Of a stretch of DNA of 64,000 nucleotides, positions 11,601 through 23,514 are shown in pieces (position 1 is the first letter of the stretch; every line of letters begins with the position of its first letter). This DNA comes from Edaphochlamys debaryana. Lineage: Eukaryota; Chlorophyta; Chlorophyceae; Chlamydomonadales. Position numbers and translations under genes: made by a program. The notes beneath the pieces are model-generated. The model ran no database searches. It saw only the letters and a list, made by a program, of their open reading frames with translations, and had not been told where the DNA came from. The DNA lies in the NCBI GenBank assembly GCA_016858145.1, contig JAEHOE010000068.1, forward strand, positions 248,001 to 312,000. The letters are read 5' to 3'.

Positions 11601-14334
11601 TGAAAGCAGCCCGACAACGCACCCCCAACCTCAAACCCAACCCCAACCTCAACCCCACCCTTGCATGCAGGGTACAAGGAGTACATCGGTTCAGAGGTTA
11701 CCTCGCTGTTCGCGAAGTACGCCTCGCTGCCAGGTGCTTACATCTTCTACATCTACCACGGCGCTGCCGCGGATCACGTGCTTCTCATCGAGCAGCTCGC
11801 AAACCAGAAGGTACGGCAGTACGGCAAAGCATGGAATGCGGCCAGGGACCGTGCCGCGGGTGCCTTCGGATCCAGAGCGCCGTGGCGTGGCTTGACGCAC
11901 CCTTGCGTGGCATGGCCTCACGTACCGTAATCGTGTGAGCTACGCGCTTTCCCAACCTATTTACTTCGGCCCCGCAACCCTTCCCAGGGCTATCGTGTGT
12001 ACCAGAGCTATAACTCCGTTTACAGCCTCAAGGTGGGACATCGAGGGAGCCTGGAAACAGCGCCCTGGGGATAGTTGTGTGGCGTGTTGGGGGCTGGTCG
12101 GGCTATCACGAGGTTTGGGACGGCAGAATCCATATGGTCGGACTGTCCCGGATGCCAAGCGTATCGGAGCTGCCACTGGGCAATGGCGGCGGCATGCAGG
12201 GCTTGGAACAGCAGGGCTTGAGCAGGCGGGCGCTCTTGCGCGTTGATGCCGAGGGCCTTGACGGCGCTGGTGGCTTGCTGTCAGTTGGCTTGATCCGTAC
12301 GCATGGCGGCGGCGAAGGCGGCGGCGGACTGCACGGGCCCTCAACCCAAGCCTCGGGGGCCGAGACCTCACCTTTGCGCCCGCCGTGACGGCTGCAGTAG
12401 TGCACGCCGGGACGCGGGCAGTTCGCCTGATGCTCCTGCTTCATCGCGTGTCGTGGCCTACCCGCTGCTCCCTCAACCCCTGCCCCGCACCTCTGGCTGC
12501 CGCTCTATCCCTCCCTACGCTCTCCAATGCTCCGAAAATCACCCTGCACCTCCCCCCTTCCCCCCCCGCGCCCCCTGCGGCCTTTAGGCCTGGCTCGAGC
12601 CCGGGGACATGGCGGCTCTGACAGCCCTGTGGGGCCCCGACCCCAGCAAGGGCTTCATCGTGCCCAACACCAAGCTCTACGGAACCATCAACGGGCTCCT
12701 CCTGGTGGGCTCGTAATCCTTTCTCGCGATTCCTATCAGCCCACGGCGTCACAAAGGCATTCCTTACTGGTCCTGCATCACCCGGCTTCGTGGGCTCGTG
12801 AAGCTCCACGCCTGTGCCCCACCGGAGACGACGTCTGACGCCTGCATGTCTCGCTGCCGCCCCCCGCACCTCCCCATCCCCGACCCCACCAGTCCATGTT
12901 TAACGGAACCTACAACGCAACGAACCTGCCCCCGGCGTCCGTAATTGGGCCGGACTTGTACGCGTACCTTACCTACTGGACCAACCAGGCCATCAATAAG
13001 ACCAAGGTGAGGGGGCAAAACAGGTGTTGTGTACGGTAACCGTAGCGTAGTACGCACGTCCCCACGAGGCTGGATGAAGGAGCGGGCGAGCGGTACGTGC
13101 GGGTACGAGCGGGTACGAGCGGGAGCCGTGAGGCGGGCGCGGCCGGCGGCGTGGGGTGTCTGTCCGGGCGGGGTCTGTCCAGCAGCAAGCCCGGGTGACG
13201 GGAGTTACCGGTATCTGGGAGGTTTCTGAGGAGTGCGCTCCAGCCGTTGCACTGTCTGGCCATAGCAAAAACGTTCCGTTCTCGCCCCGCGTGATCAGAT
13301 CATCGAGGACATCTACGCCTCCAAAGTCAAGTACGGCGGCGGACGGGTCATTCCGCAGCCAGAGTTTGTGGCGACCTACCTGATCAAGTTTGCCCAGGTG
13401 CGGAAACGGCTGTGCTATCCTAGCTTTTCGAGCGGCATCTAACGGTCGACTGGACTCCCTTTCAATGCGCCCGCTCACCTCCCCCTCGCCCTGCCCTGAC
13501 ACAGTTGACTGCGTGGTACAAGGAGAACATGCCGGTCGGAGGGAGCGCCCGAATGCCCCAGTGAGCGCGGGTGAAGGGAGGGAGGGGCGGGTGAGGGTTT
13601 GGGGTGGAAGGGGCAGCTCACGTACCCCCCAAGTGGTGAGGACAGATCACGCACCTCGCTTGAAGGGCCAGGCAAGGTTAGGGGGCGCACGTGGGAGGCG
13701 CAACGAGCCGCACTTTAGGGCCGCTGGGGGGGGCGTTGACGAGCGTGGTGACCACACGGCTGCTGTGGACTGGCCGGTGCACGCCTGGCGGTTGATGGCA
13801 AGCCTGATCCGGACCCTTCCGCCTCAGGGACATTTTTGATGCGTGGACTGAACTGTACGGATCTCCCAACCCCGTCGTGGGTGCTGGCCTCCCGGTGAGT
13901 CTCAGGACCGGCTATGTTGGGGACCTGTGACGCTGTGAGGCAGTAACCTGTGCTGTGGGTGGGTGCGATGGGGAGCATGCCCCGGGCCCAGACGCAAGCG
14001 GGATTCCCGGCAAAGCCCCTCGGCTTGCCTGACCACCCACTTGCTTGACACATGCAAGGACTTTGTTGCGGCGAACTTGGATCCTGTGGTGTGGTTCTGG
14101 TCCTTGGTTTGGGTCAATACCTTCCCCACCGTTTGGGCCCCCAGGACCTGTCCTGTGTCTCCTCTGTCTTACCCTCGCCTCCCCCCTCTCCTGCCTGTCC
14201 TGTCCCTCCAGGTCAACATCATCAACCCCATCACGGTGCCGTACTTCATGCAGATCAAGGTGTTGGAGACCACCGGCGAGGATTGCTGGTACAACTCCCG
14301 CCACCTGTTCTGGTCTCTGGACCGGCCCTGGTAG
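8699..14334 (+). CDS. Gene A copy 1: secreted lectin-like/Ser-Pro/unknown-domain protein, frameshifted
   Basis: Fifteen exons fit: 8699-8786, 9244-9498, 10080-10316, 10619-10681, 10861-10935, 11122-11190, 11354-11435, 11671-11810, 11988-12032, 12588-12704, 12893-13006, 13299-13397, 13505-13560, 13828-13894 and 14212-14334. Exon 1 encodes a signal peptide (hydrophobic core LALLALTAIL, cleavage likely after THA). Exon 2 is one 85-residue Cys-rich domain resembling cyanovirin-N homology lectins (TCAGCYLT..RLTC..EASISLWSC..GGLYC). Exon 3 is a Ser-Pro repeat linker typical of algal hydroxyproline-rich glycoproteins. Exons 4-15 encode a 349-residue domain of no family I recognise, with FSCGF, ADHVLLIEQ and VYQSYN motifs and NGT/NAT/NKT sequons. 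A run of seven C at 10200-10206, against six in copy 2, shifts the frame inside the linker and gives a stop at 10277-10279. Without that base the protein would be 542 residues. The extra C may be real or a homopolymer sequencing error. Confidence 0.8.
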
Positions 14335-16080
14335 ATCTCAGTGGGCGCATGTGCGTAGGGTGCCTAGGTCACGGTGCACTCTCGACGTTGCTTGGACCGG
14401 GCCTATGACCTGTCCCGTTTCCTCGGGAACGCGCTGCAGCATGCACCGGGCAGCCTAGGGCACCCTGCTAATTAACGATCCAAGCGGACCTGGCCGATTC
14501 TGGACTTGACCTTTCCTTATTAGGACCCTCATTCAAAAGAAAGACGTGACCTTGACATCGGGTGTGACGAGGCTGGTATCACGTACAGCTGATGAAGCAT
14601 GCGTGAAGGGGCAAGGCGTGCAGCAGCAACGGCGCCGCCTGGCAAGGGGCTGCATGCAAAGGGCCAAATCGGCTCGCGTTGTCATGATGGTTTATGATGC
14701 ATCGATCAACCGTGTGGGGATGGGTGAGGCTGTGGGCCGACGCTACCGGATGTTTGAGGGAGCAGGGGGGAGGGTGGATATGAAGAGGCATGCACGAAGG
14801 GGGAATGCGAGCATTGCGAGGCGCGGGGGCCTTGAAAGAAGGCGCATGGGTACGGTACCCGGAAGGCGCAAGGCTGCCCTGCGTGCGTTCATGCCTGTTA
14901 CCGGTATGGCGCCGGCAACGGTAAACGGCGTAACACGCGAGTTTGGGGAGCGAAAGCCTGCGTTATCCAGTGCGATCTGGTCCTATCTGGTTGCACGTGC
15001 GCACGTTCGGTCGCACGATAGCTCGCGGCGCGTTGCAGGTCCCGCAACCGCTTCCGGGATGGTGGAAGACCTGCGACTTTTTCATGCGACTTTTGCCAAA
15101 ATCGCTGCCCGGCAGAAGCAGTAGCGTCGGCGCGGGACGCAATGCTTGTTGTGAGGGATTGCGGTCAGGGGCCGTCGCGAACACAACACGATGGCACGGG
15201 TTCGTGTCCGCCCCCCCCCGCCAAATCCCCGCCCAATCTCCGCGACTCCAGGCCACCAAGTTCCCACACGCCGTGTGCCTCTCTGCAAAGTCTCCCTGTA
15301 GAGCGCAACACGTGCGCCGCGGTGACGGAGGATTGCAGACTAGAGACGATGAACCGTAGTAGCAGTTATACGTCACGGAGGAGCACGTGCCAGCCACGCG
15401 CGTGCCCCGGCTGGCATTGACGCATCACTTCCTGCAGCGCTATCTGCGTATGCCCCGCTGCCGATTCATCCGGCGGCAGGCGAGACCGAGCGAGGCCGAG
15501 GGCGAGGCTTCCACCGACGCCAGATACCACGGGACGCATGTGTTTCCCGGTGAAACGCAGGAATACGCTCGTCCAAGAGGGTCGTCCACTTCTAGTCTCG
15601 TGTCAACTCTTTGCAAATAGCTGGCCACTGAGCACCTGCATGTACTTGTGGCATGAGCGTTGGCTTAAAGATATCGAAAACAGCAGTTACTAAGACGCGC
15701 AGATCGGACACGGTAGGAAGTCCTTGGACTTGATGCGCCTCGACTGAGACGTCGTCAACTCGCTGTGCACGTGCACCTGACGTGAGTATCTGCGGCATGC
15801 GAGCAGATGACTGGTAATAGGCGACCCAGAGTAATTGCGCGCTACCCCAGCCACCCCTGCGCCTCCCGTACCCCCGCCGCCCCTTACTGTATGTACTGCA
15901 AAGGCCAAGCCAGGCCCGCCGAAGACAAGGGCGCCCTCTTGTGGCTTACAATGCTAGACATGCAAAAGCGCAGCTGTCCAGACTCCAGCTTACCTAAGTC
16001 CGCTACGAGCAGCCGACCGAAACTGGCCCACATCGCGTTGGATGAGATGCTCGCGCTCTTGAACGATCCGTCATCAGACC
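14335..16080. other. Intergenic region between genes A and B
   Basis: No exon chain or recognisable product was found. The interval ends in the gene B promoter. A 192-residue open frame starting at 14546 is Arg/Gly-rich, has no supporting features and was not accepted as a gene. The same interval recurs at 28606-30351. Confidence 0.5.
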
Positions 16081-16087
16081 TATAAAA
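16081..16087 (+). promoter_or_regulatory. TATA box of gene B (copy 1)
   Basis: A perfect tataaaa lies 68 bp upstream of the gene B start codon at 16155, a spacing that fits a short 5' UTR. The duplicate is at 30352-30358. Confidence 0.75.
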
Positions 16088-16154
16088 GCTCGAGGGACCC
16101 AACCTAGCGTGCTATCGAGAACACCTCTACCTCACGTAGTCACTCGGCGCTAAA

Positions 16155-19100
16155 ATGCGCACCCCGTCAACCGCCGGGCTGGCGCTGCTGGCCTGCGCCG
16201 TCGTCCTTGGCCATGCTTGCGTGGCATTCGCTGCAGGTAGGCGTCTGTACTGAGAGTCGCTGGCCTCGATGCGGGAGCAGCCGTGTCGCCATCCGCCACG
16301 CGCGCGTCTCGCCGGAGCAGCCCGAGCAGACCCATCTCCACGCACTTCAGTCGTCGAGAACCTACACAGCATGCGCTATGAGTGCTCAACCTTGCATCTG
16401 GGTTGCGGATGTTCTCCAAAAGGTGTCGTGCCTCAGCGCATGAACGCCATCTCGTGGTCTCAGGCCGCGATATCAACACTAACTTGCAGCATGTAGTAGT
16501 GCGCGAGCGACTTGTCCTTGCTAGAGTGTTTGGCCTCGAGTCTGGGAGGCTACGCGCGGGCGGTCCGGACTCTGTGCTTTCCGGTCGTCCGACGCTGCTG
16601 CGTTCGGTTACCCCCAAGCCCCTCGCCTAGTCCGCCGCTCCTCCTGCCAGCCCTTTCTCACATGACTTCTCTGTCCTCCCTTACCCATGACAGACCACTC
16701 GCTCAGGCGTGGCCTACCTCCTCCGAACCGTCGGCCTCCGCCGCACCGCCACATGGTGTGTGCGTGAGGATGTGTAGGTTGTGTTGCTTTCGTAGATCAA
16801 GCAGCGGCCTGGGGGGGGGCCCACTGCGTGACCTTGAGAGACAGGAGGATCCGTCTTGGGGCTCGTGCCGTGGACGGGGACGGGATGGGACGTCGGAGCC
16901 TGAGGAGCTTGTTCCCCTGGCGGCGAAAGCTGCGCCCGCCTTAGTGGCTTCGTCCCCGCGTCGTGCGAGCCTGTGCACCCCGCCCGTTGCCGTCTCCGCG
17001 TCAGACCTGCGCTGACGTCATCACCTCCTTGGCGCCGTACGACTACCTGCTGGGCGAGAACCCCTCGGTAGGCATGACTAAGGCCGGCACGTGGGCATGC
17101 ATGGGCAGTCGAGGTCCGCAAGGTGGCGTTATGCGCGCCGGGGCAGCTGACTGCATGCTGGAGAGAGTGTTGGTAGGCAAGCCTGTCCTTTGAACCTTTC
17201 CCCTTCGCCTCGCTCACACCCCCAACGCCCCCAGGACACCCGGCTCGCCCGCCTGAATCAGAAGCTGGCCCTGGCGCCGGCCGTACAGGACGCGGCGGGC
17301 TATGCCGGGGTGAGCTACCGAGCTTGTGGTGGTGGGGCGGGGATGAGCAACGGCGAGGGTGCAGCTATGCCGGGGCGTACAGGCAACAGACAGTCCATAA
17401 GCCGCGCGAAGTAGGCATGGGAAAGCATACACCAAGTTGCAGTGATTTAACGGACAGACCATTTGGGCCGTAGGCCCGTAGCTACCGCACGCCCATCAGC
17501 CTCAAACGCGGCTGCCCCTCCCTTGCATTCGTAACCCCATCCCCAGGTGTTCCAGTACATCAAGTCTAAGGGCACCGGCTTCTCCTGCGGCTTTACGCAG
17601 AACTGGGCGGGAGAGGTGCAGACTGCGGAGGGCTTGGGCCTTGGGGGGGTGTGCTGAAGGTCGAGCCTCCTGTCTCCTTGCTGTCCCGCTGGAAGGGTAC
17701 GGCGGCGCAAACCGGGTCAATCCTGCCAGCCGGAGGCTAGGAAGCACACGCGACCACACCAGCACCTGTGCATCCCCCGCCGCCGCAGGTGTTTGAGGGC
17801 CTGGAGGGGCAGTACCCCTACATGCTGGCGGGGGGCACCGGGGACAACAAGGCACCCAACACGGCCGCAGGTGCGTGTCTCTCGTCTCCTGCGTCATAGG
17901 ACCCCCGCCTGCCATTGCCCCAGCAGGCGCATTCTGATGTCTTCCTCGCTTGTAGAGTACAAGGCCTACTATGGAGATGAGGTTACCGCGCTCTTCAAGG
18001 AATACGCCTCCTCGTCCAAGTCGTACATCTTCTACATCTACCACGGCGCTGCCGCGGATCACGTGCTGCTCGTTGAGCAGCTTGCAAACCAGCAGGTACG
18101 GCAGTACGGCAGTACGGCAGTACGGGAGCGTGACGCGGGCGCCTAAGGCACGCCCGGCTCGCTCACGCCCAAGCCTGCCGTGCACGTGCCGAGGACTTCA
18201 GGCGGGGAGCACGGCCTAGGAATGCCGGTCCAAGCCAAAGCTTCAGTTTGGCTGTGTTGCTTACTATGGCTGGTCCCCGTTTCACTGTCTCATCCACCTC
18301 TTGCCCCCGCCGCCGCGCTCCCCAGGGCTACCGTGTGTACCAGAGCTATAACTCCGTGTACAGCCTCAAGGTATGAAGGGGTTCTGTCGAGACATTGGTG
18401 CCCCCCACGCTCCATCTACCGGTCACCCTGTCTGACCCTTCAGCCGCTACACCTTATATATATCTGCTTGCCCCCCTCATCCCCTCCCCCTGCGGCCTCT
18501 CAGGCCTGGCTCGAGCCCGGTAACACGGACACGCTTGCGGCCCTGTGGGGCCCCGACCCCAGCAAGGGCCACCTCATCCCCAATAACAAGCTGTACGGCA
18601 TCATCGACAACATCATCACGGTGCGTGCTTCCGGCTCGATCTGCAGGACCGACAGCATGATGATCATCGGCTCTGCTCCAATTCCTGTGCAGCGCATGTA
18701 ACCCGCCCGGGGCGGTGGCTGCTGGGGCCTGGCCTTACAGCCAAAGAGTGGGGCTAGTCCCAGGCACGCGGCCCCCTGATGAATTCTTCCCCCTCCTGCT
18801 GTTGCCCGCCCGTAACCTCCCTCCCCGTCCAGACCACTTTCAACACGCCCCGGATTCATGTGCTCGGAAGCCCCACGCCATGTGCCCCACCGCTGACGTT
18901 TGACCCCTGCATGATTCCCTGCCGCCCCCCGCATCCCGCCTCCGTCCAGACCACCTTCAACGGTACCTTCAGCGCCGCCAACCCGCCCCCCATCACCCTG
19001 GTCGGCCCCGACTTCCACGCCTTCATCACGTACTGGCTCAACCAGGCAACCAACAAGACGCAGGTGAGCGCGTGGTTGGGGTGGGGGGTGGGCAGCCAGA

Positions 19101-20389
19101 GCGGGGGCAGTTCTCAGTTAAACGGTGAGGGCTTCAGCTTCTGCTACGGTTTAGGCGTTGCGATGCGTGCGTGGCACAGCACAGATGCCTGGCGAGGACT
19201 GAGGCGCATGATTGCACGAAGGGTTGGGAGAGTTGTGAACACCGCAAGTTGACACGCGCAACCACGAGTCAATGCCGCCAATCCGCGTCCCTCCACGCAC
19301 CCTGATTCCATCTCCAGATCGTCGACGACGTGTACAAGTCCAAGGTCAAGTACGGCGGCGGCCGGATCATCCCCCAGGCGGAGTTCCATGAGGGCTACGT
19401 GGCCACCTTCAACAAGGTGCACCTGCCGCTCCTTCTCATGCTGGGGATCTGGTGTCACCAGCTGCTAACTGTTGTGGCACTACTGCTCAGTGCTCACTCG
19501 AGCCGCCCAATGATATGTGCTGTCTGGCCCCAGCTCATTCCCGTGCCTGTCCTCTATCTCTTGCCCCCGGTCAACAGTTGACCGCCTGGTACAAGGACAA
19601 CCTTGTGGCCGGTGGGAACGCCCGCATGCCCCAGTGAGTGCGAAGGCTAGGAATAATGAACGGAAGCACCAAGCTACCGGACGCTAATGCAACCGAGGGG
19701 CAGGTCTGCTTGGGTCGTCTGTCCGGATACCAAGGCCGTAGAGGGAGGGCGAATGGCACGGAAGGGTAGCAGTGCTTCATCCTGGACCGGGTGCCAACCT
19801 CTTGCAGGGACATCTTCGATGCCTGGACGGATCTGTACGGCTCTCCCAACCCGGTTGTGGGCGCCGGGCTGCCGGTGAGCCTTGGGTCCGCCGATGGCAC
19901 CGTTGTGGTTGGCCCTTGGTGCTGGGCCTTGCCACGATAGGGCGTTGGAATCACGGGGAGGGTACGGTACACAGAAAGCGAGCAGGGTGTGCGACGGGCG
20001 CCCATACACAGAGGGCTGCAGGGCACAAGGCGTGGGGCATACACGCTTGGGCGCATGGGTCCGGCTTCGAACTCCCGGGGCTTTCCGTTCCGTGCCTAAC
20101 CTATGTTTTCCCGGCTTACACGAGCAGCCTCTCATCACGCAGTGGGCCCCATGCATCTTCACCAGGGCCTGTCCTGCACTCCTTTCATGCAGAGTGCAGG
20201 CACACGGAGCCCAGCCTCCCCATCCTTCCCATGTGTCGTCCTGCCCTCGTCACCCCCTCCCGCCAGATCAACATCGTCGCGGAGATCCAGTTGCCGTACT
20301 TCATGCAAATCAAGGTGGTGGAGACCACCGGCGCCGACTGCTGGCGCAACGCCAAGGGCCTGTACGCGTCCCTCAACAAGCCCTACTAG
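16155..20389 (+). CDS. Gene B copy 1: secreted protein with the gene A unknown domain, no lectin module
   Basis: Fourteen exons fit with consistent phases: 16155-16236, 16694-16755, 17005-17067, 17235-17309, 17547-17615, 17789-17870, 17956-18095, 18326-18370, 18504-18620, 18950-19063, 19318-19416, 19578-19633, 19808-19874 and 20267-20389, giving 397 residues. Residues 1-27 are a signal peptide (LALLACAVVLGHACVAFAA). Exon 2 is a 21-residue Pro/Arg/His linker replacing gene A's lectin-like and Ser-Pro exons. Residues 49-397 match gene A's 349-residue domain in length and at every exon length, and most residues are identical. Candidate catalytic residues are Cys108 (FSCGF), His180 (ADHVLLVEQ) and Gln197/Asn200 (VYQSYN). 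This resembles a papain-like Cys-His-Gln/Asn order, but no family is recognised. Expected location is the secretory pathway, cell wall or medium. Exon 2 is the least certain part; it is chosen because it alone restores the phase. Confidence 0.85.
18096..18127. repeat. 8-bp tandem repeat at the intron 7 donor of gene B
   Basis: gtacggca is repeated four times (last unit gtacggga) starting exactly at the GT donor that follows exon 7. The same stretch recurs at 32368-32399. Gene A has two units at the equivalent donor. Confidence 0.85.
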
Positions 20390-21641
20390 AGGAACAGTTT
20401 TGCTTGCGCAAAGAAACAGGGAAAGCATTTTGCTCGGACGGACTCTTCCTTCTTGTAAGGGGTCAACGGGTCCGGCTAGCCGGGTCTGGCCCTCCCAGCC
20501 GGTAGTGCGACGAGGGGTTGCTCTCCCTGGGGGCGCATTGTTTCGCCGCTTCATCCCTCCATATTGGAACCCAACCGGCATGCGAAGAACTATGTGTCAA
20601 CTCATGCGGGGTTACTAATGGTGTATAGGGGGCTAGCCAAGCAAGAAGATGAGAGATGGAAATGAGTCCGGGCCCTGTTTGCGGGTTGAGGTTGTATATA
20701 CGGTAGAACGGTACATAATCCGAGCTGGCCGCCGCACCTCACCTCATTCTGTCCGGGAGGGAGAGAGTACATACAGGCGCTGCAAATGGAGGTGAAGGCA
20801 GTCTGAACTGAAAGCATGCGGCTGGGGTTTTGCATGTCGGACGTGTGCACGCCTGCACCCTGGTAGCAGGTCTGTAGCACGGCGGCTGACTGGTAAAGCT
20901 CGCCGTGCGTAGTCATCTGCCCTCTGCCCTCTGCTGAAATAGGACCACCTCGCTCACGGCATCCGTCCATTCAGTCGCCACTCGACCGGGGTCGGACGGC
21001 CCTATGTACCATCTGCCGCACACCTGCTGCAGGAGGCGGCAAGATGCCGTACACCTGCACTCGGGCGCATGGCACGCGCGCGCGTACTCGTTCAAGCGTT
21101 ACAGGCAGATTGGCATCAGCAGCAGCCGACGCTGCCCGCCCTTCAAAACTGGTACATCCTCATCACGCACAAAACGCTTCCGCTCAGCCAACCTCCTTGC
21201 TCGTGCACCCGCTTGCGCTAGGCAGGACCTGCAGCGCCCTCCGCCCCTCCTGCCTTGCCGGTTTGAGCACATGGGAACACGCCGCAGTGCCGCTTCCCGA
21301 CCAATGCAAGGCCCAGCAGGTGTCTGCAGCTTCCGGAGACATCTGAGAGTGTCTGACAGTTGCCGCAGGCCACGCGGCCCAGATCACCCCGGCACCAAGG
21401 GTCCACGCCGCTGCCCGCAAAGCTCCCCGCATGGCCTCGTCATGCAGTCCTCAGAGCACCTCCCACCCTCCTTCCAAGCTGCGTCCCCAGCGCTTCATGA
21501 CCCCAGCCGCTCGCTGCTCCGTCCTCCGCGGTCCATGGCCCCAACCGCTGCTGGCTGCTCCTCCGTGCTCAGGGCTGGATGGCCCAAACGACTGCCGCCT
21601 GCTCCTCCTCCGCCTCCTCCTCGTCGTCGTCGTCGCTCCCC
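20390..21641. other. Convergent intergenic region, gene B / RRF copy 1
   Basis: Two 3' UTRs face each other here. TGTAA at 20454-20458 on the plus strand could be the gene B polyadenylation signal. TTACA at 21099-21103, which is TGTAA on the minus strand, lies about 540 bp past the RRF stop and could serve RRF. No other gene is supported. The interval recurs at 34662-35913. Confidence 0.5.
20454..20458 (+). terminator. Candidate TGTAA polyadenylation signal for gene B
   Basis: TGTAA is the usual chlorophycean polyadenylation motif. Here it lies 65 bp past the stop codon of gene B copy 1; the copy 2 equivalent is at 34726-34730. The implied 3' UTR would be short, so the assignment is tentative. 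Confidence 0.35.
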
Positions 21642-23462
21642 TCAGAGCTTCATGACCTCGTCGGTCTTGGCCTTGGCCATGTCCTCCACCTTCTTGACGT
21701 ACGAGTCGGTCAGCTTCTGGATGTCGTCCTCCAGCGCCTTCTTGTCGTCCTTGGGCAGCTCCACCTGGGGGGTGGGGAAGGATAGGGGGACCGATCTGAG
21801 GCATGGGATCGAGCCAGACATGAAGGCAAGGAGGGGGGGAGCTGGAGGGGAGTTATTGTCGTCCTTGGGCAGCTCCACCTGGGGGGTGGGGTCAAGGGTT
21901 TGGGTGGGGATGGGGTTGGAGGGCAGGGGGGCAGGCGGAGGCTGGGGACTTGAGAGGTGTGGCCAGGGAGGGTCCCCGAACTTGATGGGCAGCTGCACCC
22001 CTCGGGGGAGGCGGCGACAGGGTCACCCCGTGGCTTGGCACTCAAGGCCAGGTTCCACACGTGCAATGAAGTGCCGTACGACACCGTACGGCGCACCTTG
22101 TCGGCCTTCTTCATGGCGTCCTTGCGCACGTTGCGCACCGCCACCTTGCCGTCCTCGGCCATCTTGGAAACGGTCTTGGACAGCTCCTTGCGCCGCTCCT
22201 GGGGTGGGTGGGGGTGGGATTGGAGGGGTGGGGTGGGGATGGTTTTCGGAGCATGGGGTGGGGGGAGAGAAGGGTTGGGTGTTTGTTGCTGAGCGGGGGT
22301 GGGGGAGCGGAGGACAGGAGGTGGGGAGGAAGGGTGGGGGTGGCGGGGGCAGAGGCGCCATGTGTTTCTGCGTGGCTGTGACTTGTGGCAGGAGCGAAGG
22401 AACCAGTGCCGTGAGGGAGGGGGCCTCTGCTCACAGCATCGCCACGGCTGCCAACGGCCTGCCCCAATGGGGCCCACCAGGCGAGGCCCCCTCCTCCGCG
22501 GCTTCGGTGCCCAGCCCCTGCAGTCGGCCCCGATGGAACCCCGCTCCCAACAGCCCCTTCCCAGGCTCCGCTTCCCCCCTTCAATTTGCCCCCTTCCCGC
22601 CCAAACTGGCTCATGGGCGGAGTGCTGAGGCCGCACCCCTAGTGGCCAGCCCCGAGGCGCCCAGCTCCCCCCCTCCCGGGTCCGCCACCCGCCCTAAGCC
22701 TGAACCCCCCACCCCCACCCGCCCCACCTGGGTCATGGGGGGGATGATGAGGCGGATGCGCTCGCCGTCGTTGTTGGGGTTAATGCCAATGTCCGCCTCC
22801 TGGGGGGTGGGGCGGGGGTGGGGCGGGGTTGCGAGGAGTTGGGGGATGGAGGATCGGGGGCGGGGTTGGTGGGTGGGTGAGGCGTGCGCATGGTGGGGTC
22901 CTGCTGGGTGCAAGCCCCGGAGGCAAGGCACGGCACGGCATGGCACGGCGGTTTGGCGCAAGCTGCGAGTTGTCAACCGCTCAAGCCGCCTCGCCCAACC
23001 GGCCCAACCGCCAACCGCCGCACCTGGATGGCGCGCTCGATGTCCCGCAGCGAGGACTTGTCGAAGGGCGTGATGACGAGCGAGGAGGCGTCCGGCACCG
23101 AGATGCCGCCCATCTGCTTGAGCGGCGTGGGGGAGCCAAAGTACTCCACCTGGGGGGGAGGGCCGGGGGCGGGGGCGGGGGAGGGGCGGCAAGGGATTGG
23201 ACAGGTGGGGTGGGGGTGGGCAAACGCGGGGGGCATGGCGTCGGGGCGGTTGGAAGCTGGCGCTACGTGGCAATGGGGTGCGTGGCCGTGGTGCGGTGGG
23301 GGAGGGCAACACCACGGTCAGCATTGGTGCCAGCCCCGTGCCGCCTGCCCTTGTCCCCTCTCCGCCAGCCTGCACCCCCCTACCCACCACGATCTTGTCC
23401 AGGATGGCGGGGTTGGCGCGGCCGGTGCGGATGGTGTTGAAGCCGTCCGCCACCACGTTGAT
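21642..23462 (-). pseudogene. 5'-truncated ribosome recycling factor gene (RRF copy 1)
   Basis: Minus-strand exons 23388-23462 (partial exon 3), 23024-23149, 22728-22799, 22097-22198 and 21642-21764 match the complete RRF gene at 35914-38836. The duplication breakpoint cuts exon 3 about 21 bp after its start, so the transit peptide, the Lys/Gly linker, the first RRF residues and the promoter are all missing. The remaining coding exons are unaltered; the differences I noted from the complete gene fall in introns. Expression of a functional protein is unlikely. Confidence 0.9.
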
Positions 23463-23514
23463 TCGCCCTCCACGTCCGTATCTTCAAGCGTGACCCCCTC
23501 CCTCTCCCGCGCAG

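Larger units (their letters stand above)
9191..23461. repeat. 14.27-kb tandem duplication, unit 1
   Basis: This segment is repeated head-to-tail by 23462-37733. Unit 1 begins inside intron 1 of gene A and ends inside exon 3 of the RRF gene. The two units differ, as far as I could compare by eye, at only a handful of positions: one substitution at 9306/23577, G- and C-run length changes, a one-base A insertion near 23982, a G-run change near 16809/31080, and substitutions near 22545 and 22696. It contains gene A without exon 1, all of gene B and RRF exons 3(partial)-7. Confidence 0.95.

Noticed and set aside
14546..15124. A 192-residue plus-strand open frame between genes A and B
   Set aside because: Arg/Gly-rich, without recognisable features; it lies in the stretch between the gene A stop and the gene B promoter.
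21004..23073. A 689-residue open frame on the plus strand, repeated at 35276-37345
   Set aside because: It runs antisense through the RRF exons and introns; its Pro/Ser/Arg composition is that of a GC-rich shadow frame, while the minus strand encodes clear RRF.
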